7,459 nucleotides of DNA from Planctomycetota bacterium (GCA_020425915.1 JAGQQZ010000617.1:1-7459); one strand, 5' to 3'. Shown: positions 1 through 5,660, numbered from the stretch's first letter. The notes: generated from the sequence alone by a model not told the origin. Numbers and translations: made by a program.

Positions 1-1704
1 CATCGCGACGTTCGGCGCGAGCGTGCGTTCGAATTCTCGCCCACGACCGAGATCCTCGCCAGTGCGGAGATCGCGCAACTGCACTTCGGTCGGGAACATC
101 AACCGGACCGGCTTCGGTCCCCGCTCCGCCAGCACTCGAAGGAGGTCCGGGGCACCGATCGCGTTGAGTCGCACCGCCAGCAGGTGCTCACCCGCTCGAG
201 ACTCGAGTCGGACGGTTTCGAGACAGCGCGGCAAGCCTGATCCGTGAACCGAGATGACCGGTCTCGTGTTGGCGTCGCCCAGCAGCACGCGGGACAAACG
301 CGCCCGCAGATCGCTGGCAGCGGTCACGCGGCTCGGATCCGTGCGCAGGTCGACGTACTCGCACGCCGCGAGATTCCAGAACACGGCACACCCATCGCCG
401 ACCTCGTGTTCGCAATGCACCATCGCACCGGCCGCCGTCGGCTCCCCGATGTCGGCACTCACCCCGGTCTCGGCCACCGCCACACCGGTGTCGAGCCGGT
501 GCGAATCCGATCCTCGGCCTGAGTGCACGAGCCGCTCACCGTCCTCGTGACGCGTGATCCCGAACAGATCGTCGAGCGCCGGAACATCGCGAAGCCGGAA
601 GCGCTCGTCGTAGGCACCGACACCGTAGTCCGCGAGTACGCATCCCCCGGCTCGGACGAACGTGCGGATCCCCTCCGCCTCCTCCTCGGACATGACGAGC
701 ACCGCCGGCAGGATCAGGAGATTCGGCGGTCGGTTGCCAATCCGGTCCGACAGCTGTGAGAGCGGCACCAAGCACGGCTGGAAGCCGATGTCCTGAACCA
801 GTCGAACCCAGCTCTCACGAGTGCGTCGGCTCGTCGAGCCATCCGCCTCGCGATCCAGGACTCCCTGCACCCAGGAGGACTCGCGTGACTCGACGATCCA
901 GATCGGGTCGTGCTGGATCGTCGCACCCGCGAACGCGTCGCGCGCGGAGCCGAGTGCATCACGCGCCGCAACGATCGCCTTCGCGAACTCGGTGAGTCGG
1001 CCACCATCATCGACGTCCTCGACGGGTCCCAACCACACACCGCGGGCACCGTGCGAAACGTGATCGTCGAGATCGACACCGACATCGGCGGCTGCCTCGA
1101 TTCGGATCGCGCCGAGTTCGCGGACGCCCGCCCGAGCGAGGCCTCGCACGAGTTCGCGTGCCGCGCCGACGCTTGACGCCGCAAAGAAGTCCAGTTCAGG
1201 CACGATCCGCTCGAGATCGACTCCATCGCCGGGGCGAGGCGACTGCAGGGCGAGCGAACCGATCGCGGCGACCGGCTCGAGCGCTCGAACCCAACGCACC
1301 AACGCATCCGAGCCCTGGGCGTCGCGCGCCGACAGGCGATCGCACCATGCCGCGAGCTCCGGCGGAACGACCTTCGGGAAGGTCATGTCGTTCTGCGCGA
1401 GCGCAGCAGGATCGAACGCCGACCAGGAGAATCCACGGCCCAGGCGCTTCTTCAGCAGGGCGAGCTGTGCGGGATCGGCGGCAGGCCCGGCTACTTCACC
1501 GGACCACGGCACCGACGTCGACAACAGGTCGACCTGGAATCCGGCCGCTCGCAAGCGCGCGATCCGCGCCTCGTCCAGCTCTGCCTGGTCGAACCGGACC
1601 GATACGTGTAGCTCGAACGGTGCAGGGGCCTGGGCGCGAACGTGTGTCGCCGCGGCGGCTCCGATCGCGAGCAGGACGAGCGACGATGCTGGACGAACGC
1701 TCAC
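1..1704 (-). CDS. Secreted protein with GH42-type (beta-galactosidase) trimerisation domain, 3' end missing
   Basis: The frame is open from a GTG at 1704 to the left edge (568 codons, no stop), so the C-terminus is cut off. Residues 1-26 form a signal peptide (basic VSVRP start, hydrophobic LVLLAIGAAAA, then HVRAQA), suggesting export. Residues ~30-260 look like a shortened TIM barrel: an early segment reads STSVPW, and the stretch near 216-227 (HVSHGARGVWLG) resembles the last barrel strands of GH42 enzymes (AHGADGV...). E203 in IRIEAA sits roughly where the GH42 nucleophile would be, but no convincing acid/base Asn-Glu pair is seen. Residues ~262-477 match the alpha/beta trimerisation domain (PNLLILPAVLVMSEEEAEGI, FVRAGGCVLADYG, LDDLFGI). 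A beta-rich C-terminal part follows. The start lies 4 bases after the stop of the upstream response regulator, so translation is probably coupled. It could be an active glycosidase, or a degenerate binding protein. The reading frame is near certain; the family call is good; activity is unknown. Confidence 0.8.
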   Translation of the reverse strand, partial: MSVRPASSLVLLAIGAAAATHVRAQAPAPFELHVSVRFDQAELDEARIARLRAAGFQVDLLSTSVPWSGEVAGPAADPAQLALLKKRLGRGFSWSAFDPAALAQNDMTFPKVVPPELAAWCDRLSARDAQGSDALVRWVRALEPVAAIGSLALQSPRPGDGVDLERIVPELDFFAASSVGAARELVRGLARAGVRELGAIRIEAAADVGVDLDDHVSHGARGVWLGPVEDVDDGGRLTEFAKAIVAARDALGSARDAFAGATIQHDPIWIVESRESSWVQGVLDREADGSTSRRTRESWVRLVQDIGFQPCLVPLSQLSDRIGNRPPNLLILPAVLVMSEEEAEGIRTFVRAGGCVLADYGVGAYDERFRLRDVPALDDLFGITRHEDGERLVHSGRGSDSHRLDTGVAVAETGVSADIGEPTAAGAMVHCEHEVGDGCAVFWNLAACEYVDLRTDPSRVTAASDLRARLSRVLLGDANTRPVISVHGSGLPRCLETVRLESRAGEHLLAVRLNAIGAPDLLRVLAERGPKPVRLMFPTEVQLRDLRTGEDLGRGREFERTLAPNVAM

Positions 1705-1708
1705 GCCG

Positions 1709-3052
1709 TCACTCGATGCCGTAGTCCTTGAGCTTCTCCCACAGCACCTTGCGACTGATCCCCAGAGCACTCGCCGCCTTCGTGCGGTGCCCACCCATCG
1801 CATGCAACACGGTCTCGATGTGGCGCCGCTCGGCGTCGACGAGGACCTCGCGCAGCGTCGGCAGGTCAGTCGGCGGTTCGAGCGCCGCGCGCCGGGACTT
1901 GTCGACGGGAAGCAGGTGCTGCTTCTTCAACACGGTCGCCCCTCCGGCCATCGCGATCGCCTGGGCGACGTGGTTCTCGAGTTCGCGAACGTTGCCGGGC
2001 CAAGTGTACTTCGACATCGCCTCGAGGACGTCGGTCTTGACCGTGAACTGTCGACCGTTCCCCAACTGGCGAATGAAGTGCTGGACGAGAACCGGAACGT
2101 CGCCGTCCCGATCGCGGAGCGGCGGGAGCGCGATCGGCACGACGTTGAGTCGATAGAAGAGGTCCTCGCGGAATTCCCCCCGCTTGACCAGCTCGACGAG
2201 CGGGACTTTCGACGCGCTGACCACTCGGATGTCCACCTTGATCGACTGCTCGCCGCCGACGCGCTCGAACTCGCGTTCCTGCAGCACGCGTAGCAGCTTG
2301 ACCTGCACCGACGCCGGCATGTCGTCGATGTCGTCGAAGAAGATCGTTCCGCCGCTGGCCAGCTCGAACCGACCCTTGCGCATCTTGCCCGCATCCGTGA
2401 ACGCCCCGCGCTCGTGACCGAACAGCTCGGTCTCGAGCAAGGTGTCGGGCAGTGCACCACAGGACAACGCTACGAACGGACCCTCGGCGCGCGACGACAA
2501 CGTATGGACGGCCCGCGCGATCCGCTCCTTGCCAGTCCCGCTCTCGCCCTCGATGAGGACGGACGCCTCGGTCGTCGCAACCGTCCGCACGACCTTGAAC
2601 ACGTCCTGCATCGCGCGCGATCGCCCGATCACGCCCGGCAGACCGGTATTCGAACCGAGTTGCTCTCGCAGTCGCCGGTTCTCGTCCAGGACGAGCCGGT
2701 ACTCCTCGACGCGCTTGAGCCGTTCGATCACGGTGTCGTTGAGGAACGGCTTCTGGATGTAGTCGTCGGCGCCGTCACGCATCGCGGCGACCGCGTTCTC
2801 GATCGTCGCGAACGCCGTGATCACGAACACTTCGGTGTCGGGCCGCGCCTGCTTGGCCGCTTTGAGCACCGCGAGCCCGTCCGCACCGGGCAGCCGGACG
2901 TCGGTGATCACACAGTCGAAGGTCTCGTTCCGAAGGAGCCCCACCGCCTCCCGGCCGTCTCCGAGGGTCGTGACCTGGTGCCCGGCTTGTTCGAGATCAT
3001 CGGTCAGCGTGACCGCGATCGTGTTCTCGTCTTCGACCAGGAGGATCTTCAT
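1709..3052 (-). CDS. Sigma-54-dependent response regulator (REC-AAA+-Fis HTH, NtrC family)
   Basis: This 447-residue protein is a two-component activator of RNA polymerase bound to sigma-54; its length is normal for the family. REC domain, residues 1-~115: acidic E7/D8, phospho-acceptor D51 (TDVRLPG), T79 and K101 (KPF). Helical linker, ~116-138. AAA+ domain, ~140-365: Walker A GESGTGKE (169-176), sigma-54 contact loop GAFTDA (216-221), Walker B IFFDD (237-241), arginine-finger region FREDLFYR (294-301) and sensor II WPGNVRE (351-357). Fis-type HTH, ~400-447, with the recognition part LGISRKVLWEKLK. Several usual residues differ: Asp for Glu after the Walker B Asp, Ser197 for the usual Asn of the glutamate switch, SK instead of TN at sensor I (281-282), and GAFTDA for GAFTGA. 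The ATG at 3052 was chosen because it begins the REC fold and has GGAG 7 bases upstream; the frame is open further upstream, but that translation is low-complexity. The cognate kinase and targets are not in the window. Confidence 0.95.
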   Translation of the reverse strand: MKILLVEDENTIAVTLTDDLEQAGHQVTTLGDGREAVGLLRNETFDCVITDVRLPGADGLAVLKAAKQARPDTEVFVITAFATIENAVAAMRDGADDYIQKPFLNDTVIERLKRVEEYRLVLDENRRLREQLGSNTGLPGVIGRSRAMQDVFKVVRTVATTEASVLIEGESGTGKERIARAVHTLSSRAEGPFVALSCGALPDTLLETELFGHERGAFTDAGKMRKGRFELASGGTIFFDDIDDMPASVQVKLLRVLQEREFERVGGEQSIKVDIRVVSASKVPLVELVKRGEFREDLFYRLNVVPIALPPLRDRDGDVPVLVQHFIRQLGNGRQFTVKTDVLEAMSKYTWPGNVRELENHVAQAIAMAGGATVLKKQHLLPVDKSRRAALEPPTDLPTLREVLVDAERRHIETVLHAMGGHRTKAASALGISRKVLWEKLKDYGIE

Positions 3053-3056
3053 CCGC

Positions 3057-3127
3057 GGACTCCACTCGGGGAATCCGCCGAATCCTAGGAGTCCTTGGCA
3101 CGGAAGGGCAAGCGACGCAGCGGATTC
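3057..3127 (-). promoter_or_regulatory. Possible SD-sequestering leader with two alternative hairpins
   Basis: Four arms are visible in the minus-strand leader of the response regulator gene. In transcript order, A (3127-3118) can pair with C (3080-3071): GAATCCGC with GCGGATTC plus one G-U and one G-C pair, about 10 bp. B (3094-3088, GGACTCC) can pair with D (3063-3057, GGAGTCC), 7 bp. D contains the GGAG Shine-Dalgarno sequence, 7 bases before the ATG. The order A-B-C-D makes A:C and B:D mutually exclusive, or else a pseudoknot, so A:C would free the ribosome site. The arms are seen directly; the switching is inference. Confidence 0.35.
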
Positions 3128-3149
3128 GTGTCCGGCGCCGGGAACGCGC

Positions 3150-3731
3150 CTACAGCGGCTCGATGAACTTGTCGCGGCGGAACAGCACGGTGCGGTCACC
3201 GCCCTCACGCACCGCCCAGTCGAGGGCCACTTCGGCCTGCGAGACCAGGGTGTCGAAGAACATCGTGTCACGATCCTCGCAGGCCGCGACACCGAGGCTC
3301 AGAGAAAGGACCAGCGACTTCCCGTCGGCCACCATCTGGACGTCCGAGAACGCGGACCGAATGCGCTCGGCGACGAGCTGCCCGGATTCCGCGCCGGTGT
3401 GCGGCATCACCAAGAGGTACGCGCCGTCACTGATCGTCCCGAGATGGTCGTGCCCACGGGTCTTCTCCTCGACGATCGCCGCGAGCTGCCGCCGGATCTC
3501 GACGCGAAACTCCGCCCCATGGACCTCGGTCAGCGACTGGAGCCGGTCCACCTGGATCAGCACACACGCGAGCGGGTACTCGTAGCGCCGCGCGCGCGAG
3601 AACTCGGTCTTCATCAGGTGAGTGATCTGAGCCTGGGTGAACGGTCCCCGCCCGACCTCGCGGTCGTCGATCGTGCTCGAGGCCCGCGTGAGGTCGCCGG
3701 CTCTTCGGAATCCAGGTCGATCGGTGCTCAT
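3150..3731 (-). CDS. Standalone degenerate GGDEF-domain protein with retained I-site (likely c-di-GMP receptor)
   Basis: This 193-residue protein has a GGDEF (diguanylate cyclase) fold from ~30 to the end, after a ~30-residue polar N-terminus with no sensor domain. Recognisable elements are the strand-helix ACVLIQVDRLQSL (55-67), the motif region LGTISDGAYLLVMP (97-110), AERIR (121-125), the strand SLSLGVAA (143-150) and the final WAVREGGDRTVLF. The catalytic GGDEF is replaced by SDGAY (101-105). Ungapped against PleD as I remember it, the metal Asp (D327) is Q60, the guanine-binding Asn (N335) is T68 and D344 is V77, so cyclase activity is very unlikely. The inhibitory c-di-GMP site RxxD is kept as R92-G-H-D95, five residues before the motif, with R123 and R46 at the positions of PleD R390 and R313. 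The pattern is that of a c-di-GMP-binding pseudo-enzyme. It is the first gene of a minus-strand set with the response regulator 97 bases downstream. The ATG at 3731 has GGAAGGG just upstream, with tight spacing. Confidence 0.88.
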   Translation of the reverse strand: MSTDRPGFRRAGDLTRASSTIDDREVGRGPFTQAQITHLMKTEFSRARRYEYPLACVLIQVDRLQSLTEVHGAEFRVEIRRQLAAIVEEKTRGHDHLGTISDGAYLLVMPHTGAESGQLVAERIRSAFSDVQMVADGKSLVLSLSLGVAACEDRDTMFFDTLVSQAEVALDWAVREGGDRTVLFRRDKFIEPL

Positions 3732-3763
3732 GAACCCTTCCGGAACGAAGTTCCTAGGTTATC

Positions 3764-3779
3764 GGCCGATCGAATGCCA
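3764..3779 (-). promoter_or_regulatory. Weak sigma-54-like -24/-12 match upstream of the GGDEF operon
   Basis: The minus strand reads TGGCATTCGATCGGCC. The -24 half TGGCA is a full match, and the GC of the -12 half lies at the correct 12-base spacing from the GG, but the TT before that GC is CG here. The predicted transcript start would be near 3753, about 20 bases before the ATG at 3731. The rest of the gap up to the terminator (3780-3879) shows no better promoter by eye. Confidence 0.25.
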
Positions 3780-3879
3780 CGGGTTGAACCCTGCCCGCGT
3801 CGCGCTGGATCGCACCGCCGAGGTTTCCCGGTCGGGCGCAGTGGCAGGGGCCGCAGGAACACACCCTGGCCCTCGGGGC

Positions 3880-3916
3880 AAAAAATTGGGCCCCAGCCGG
3901 TCAGTGCTGGGGCCCA
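3880..3916 (-). terminator. Intrinsic (rho-independent) terminator on the minus strand
   Basis: A perfect 11-bp inverted repeat (TGGGCCCCAGC at 3887-3897, GCTGGGGCCCA at 3906-3916) flanks an 8-base loop. Reading the minus strand, the hairpin is followed at once by ATTTTTT (3886-3880). The plus-strand side has no T-run, so it acts in one direction. It would end transcripts coming from the 4160-4645 gene and insulate the GGDEF/response-regulator operon, which must therefore have its own promoter within 3732-3879. Confidence 0.9.
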
Positions 3917-4159
3917 GAATATTGGTGAGGCTACGAAATGGAGAGGGCGGTTAGGGAGGGGGAATCAGGTCTCCACCCCATAGCCACACCAGGTGTTCGG
4001 TGTTCTGCATCCGACGGGCGCCGGGAAGGCTTGGTCGGACACCCGCGTCGCGCGCCGAAGCTCGCTTCGCGGACCGATTATCGTGCCAGCCTTTGCCCAC
4101 AGTTTCAACACTGCTTTCCACAGAAAATCGTCGGCCGGATTCCCGGTGCGGAAACCCCG
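3917..4159 (-). other. Non-coding stretch: long 3' UTR or possible small RNA
   Basis: These 243 bases separate the stop of the small membrane protein gene from its apparent terminator. I see no convincing coding frame on either strand. Structure noted: a 2x tandem 7-mer GGTGTTC (plus strand, 3992-4005), an 11-base palindrome ACACCAGGTGT partly overlapping it (3986-3996), a short CGAAGC-TC-GCTTCG hairpin near 4058, and the DnaA-box-like cluster annotated separately. A small RNA ending at the terminator is possible, but no known RNA family was recognised. Confidence 0.35.
4093..4122 (+). promoter_or_regulatory. Three tandem DnaA-box-like 9-mers
   Basis: Against the DnaA consensus TTATCCACA, the plus strand carries TTGCCCACA (4093-4101, 7 of 9), GTTTCAACA (4102-4110, 6 of 9) and CTTTCCACA (4114-4122, 7 of 9). 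All face the same way, 9 and 12 bases apart. The patch is clearly less GC-rich than its surroundings and lies outside any gene. The look is that of an origin-type or dnaA-regulatory array, but no box is perfect, there is no obvious AT-rich unwinding stretch, and dnaA/dnaN are not in the window. Confidence 0.3.
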
Positions 4160-4645
4160 TCACCGTGGGCCGAACACGCCCGGCAGCACTTCTCGAAGCC
4201 ACTCCAGGACCCGGTAGATGTCGAACCACGGGAACTTGTGGCGCAGGAGGATCAGGATTCCGACGACGACCGCCGTGTAGAGGACGAAGAATCCGCTCCG
4301 CACGATGGCGGCCGCGACCAACGTCTTTCCACGGACCTTGAGCGTCTTCGGCCTGCCGGTCCGCGCCCCCCCGCCCGGCCGAGCCGGAGCGGCGGCTGCA
4401 CCGCCTCGGAGGACCCAGTCCCGCTGCCCCTGGAGCCCGCGATTCAGCAACTCCGAAGGATCGACGGGGTCGGCGAGGACCGCGTCGACGACATCCTCCC
4501 ACGGGTACTCGTCGGGCTGGGCGTACAGCCGCGCCTGCAGGTGTTGCACCGTGTCGGCCGGTACCGTCCGCGCCATCATTCGGAGGGAGACCTCACCGAC
4601 CCGCGTGAGGAGCGGGTCCGGATTCGGGTTCTCGGTTTCGCTCAT
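4160..4645 (-). CDS. Hypothetical single-pass membrane protein
   Basis: I do not recognise the family of this 161-residue protein. Residues 1-80 are acidic and soluble-looking (MSETENPNPD..., then a helical part with EYPWEDVVDAVLADP). Residues ~81-100 are a flexible Ala/Pro/Gly linker, followed by a basic stretch TLKVRGK. One transmembrane helix spans about 113-135 (FFVLYTAVVVGILILL). A short amphipathic C-terminal tail is rich in Trp and Phe (HKFPWFDIYRVLEWLREVLPG). With no signal peptide and the helix near the C-terminus, a cytoplasmic N-terminal domain anchored to the inner membrane is most likely. The ATG at 4645 shares the bases CATG with an ATG on the other strand at 4644. No clear Shine-Dalgarno is seen. 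The reading frame is supported by codon bias, a sensible membrane topology and the downstream minus-strand terminator. The adjacent secretion-type gene could hint at an envelope role, but this is only proximity. Confidence 0.75.
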   Translation of the reverse strand: MSETENPNPDPLLTRVGEVSLRMMARTVPADTVQHLQARLYAQPDEYPWEDVVDAVLADPVDPSELLNRGLQGQRDWVLRGGAAAAPARPGGGARTGRPKTLKVRGKTLVAAAIVRSGFFVLYTAVVVGILILLRHKFPWFDIYRVLEWLREVLPGVFGPR

Positions 4646-4655
4646 GCGTGGGATT

Positions 4656-5552
4656 ATGGGAGGCGTGATCCTGCCGTCACCCCACTCGCGTGAGAAACGG
4701 GCGATTCGCTACGAAGACGTCGCGTCCGCCCTCGACGCCGGGATCCCGCTCGAAGCAGCCGTCGGCCATCCCGGCCCGACGTTGTGCGAGGCGCTGGCCG
4801 CGACCGGGGTCGCACTGACGCACGTCGACCGCGCAGTTCTCGCCGCGGCCGAACGATCCGGCGACGTGTCGCGCGCCCTACGCGACCGGGCCACCCACGA
4901 ACGCTCGATCGCCTCCCTGCAGCGCGCGATCGTCGCGCGCCTCGCATACCCGCTGTTCGTCCTCGTCTGCGCCGCCGCGCTCACCTGGTTCCTGCGGACC
5001 CGATCGCTCGGCGGCAGCGACCTGCCGTGGATCGCGCTCCTGGGAATCGTGGTCGTCACGACCGGCTTCGCATGGATGCTGCACCGGGCGCATCGTGTGG
5101 TCCGACTGCCGACGTTCCTCGCACCGTTCCGCGGCGTACTGCGCGACTACGCCACGATTCCCTACCTCGACGCCATGTACGCCCAGTACCGGGCGGGCAT
5201 CCCGATCCTCGAGGCACACTCGCTCGCCGCCACCGCCGCCCCGATCGGTGTGACACGCGCCGCGCTCCTCGATGCGGGACAGCGACTCGAACGAACCCGC
5301 GACACTCTGGGACGGGCACTCGAAGAATCGGGGGCACTCGATCGGGAGACCAGCGACTTGCTGGCCAAGGCGGAGCTCGCGGGAGATCTCGAAGACGGCT
5401 TGCGGAGAGCGCTGGAACGCCGTCGCCAGACGTTCGAGCGCCGACTGACGTTCCACGCCCGAGCGTTCGGTGGCACCGTGTACTCCGTCGCGGTGTTCGC
5501 GTGCGCGTGGCAGATCGTCTCGTTCTACGAGAACCTCCTGCCCGGACGCTGA
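4656..5552 (+). CDS. Compact T2SF-family inner-membrane platform protein (GspF/PilC-like)
   Basis: This 298-residue protein contains two copies of the T2SF domain, the inner-membrane platform of type II secretion systems and type IV pili. Copy 1 (~20-112) has LDAGIPLEAAV and AAERSGDVSRAL, then ends in membrane helix ~96-113, followed by a second helix ~124-142. Copy 2 (~168-290) has YRAGIPILEAHSL, KAELAGDLEDGLRRAL and a final helix ~273-290. Three helices in these positions match the family topology. Typical GspF/PilC proteins have about 400 residues; this one lacks the usual ~60-70-residue N-terminal extension. The start is uncertain: in-frame candidates are ATG 4644, ATG 4656 and GTG 4665; 4656 avoids overlap with the divergent gene, and none has a well-spaced Shine-Dalgarno sequence. 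The frame is open further upstream, but there it overlaps the divergent gene and loses family similarity. No ATPase, pseudopilin or secretin gene is nearby, so the partner system is unknown. It lies 108 bases upstream of rpoN. Confidence 0.85.
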   Translation: MGGVILPSPHSREKRAIRYEDVASALDAGIPLEAAVGHPGPTLCEALAATGVALTHVDRAVLAAAERSGDVSRALRDRATHERSIASLQRAIVARLAYPLFVLVCAAALTWFLRTRSLGGSDLPWIALLGIVVVTTGFAWMLHRAHRVVRLPTFLAPFRGVLRDYATIPYLDAMYAQYRAGIPILEAHSLAATAAPIGVTRAALLDAGQRLERTRDTLGRALEESGALDRETSDLLAKAELAGDLEDGLRRALERRRQTFERRLTFHARAFGGTVYSVAVFACAWQIVSFYENLLPGR

Positions 5553-5563
5553 GCCGCACGCGC

Positions 5564-5579
5564 GGCACCGGCTTTGCAT
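5564..5579 (+). promoter_or_regulatory. Sigma-54 (-24/-12) promoter candidate for rpoN
   Basis: The sequence CGGCACC-GGCT-TTGCA matches the consensus TGGCACG-N4-TTGCA at 10 of 12 fixed positions, including the invariant GG and GC at the exact 12-base spacing. The predicted transcript start is near 5590, leaving a leader of about 70 bases before the TTG at 5661. It lies in the 108-base gap between the T2SF gene and rpoN and points at rpoN. No convincing sigma-70 promoter was seen in the gap. The match is seen; its use is inferred. Confidence 0.6.
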
Positions 5580-5585
5580 GCAAAC
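5574..5585. repeat. 12-bp palindrome TTTGCATGCAAA overlapping the -12 element
   Basis: A perfect 12-bp palindrome covers the -12 half of the sigma-54 promoter candidate. It is AT-richer than its surroundings and could be an operator for a dimeric repressor that blocks polymerase. Part of the palindrome is shared with the promoter motif itself, so the symmetry may be incidental. Confidence 0.5.
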
Positions 5586-5660
5586 CGCGTGCCCAAAACG
5601 CCGAAACCGTGTTATGGTGCCTCCTTCACGAACACATCGGCATCCCTCGTGGCGTAATCC

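Noticed and set aside
1..1704. Several shorter plus- and minus-strand open frames at the left end
   Set aside because: They are Arg/Ser/Pro-rich shadows of the single uninterrupted minus-strand frame that has a signal peptide and a recognisable domain.
3097..3112. Plus-strand TGGCACG near a GGCAA, resembling a sigma-54 promoter
   Set aside because: The GG-to-GC spacing is one base short, the TT of the -12 half is missing, and no plus-strand gene follows.
3053..3292. Upstream extension of the response regulator reading frame to an earlier start at 3292
   Set aside because: The added 80 residues are Ser/Arg/Cys-rich, overlap the GGDEF gene and precede a perfect REC N-terminus with its own Shine-Dalgarno sequence.
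3881..3912. Minus-strand GGGG...TTTTTTGC read as a -24/-12 promoter
   Set aside because: Spacing is wrong by one base and the sequence is fully explained by the terminator stem and T-run.
3917..4159. Possible SRP RNA, RNase P RNA, tmRNA, 6S RNA or tRNA in the non-coding stretch
   Set aside because: None of the conserved cores (SRP apical loop, RNase P GAGGAAAGTCC-type motif, tRNA T-loop with acceptor pairing) could be found on either strand.
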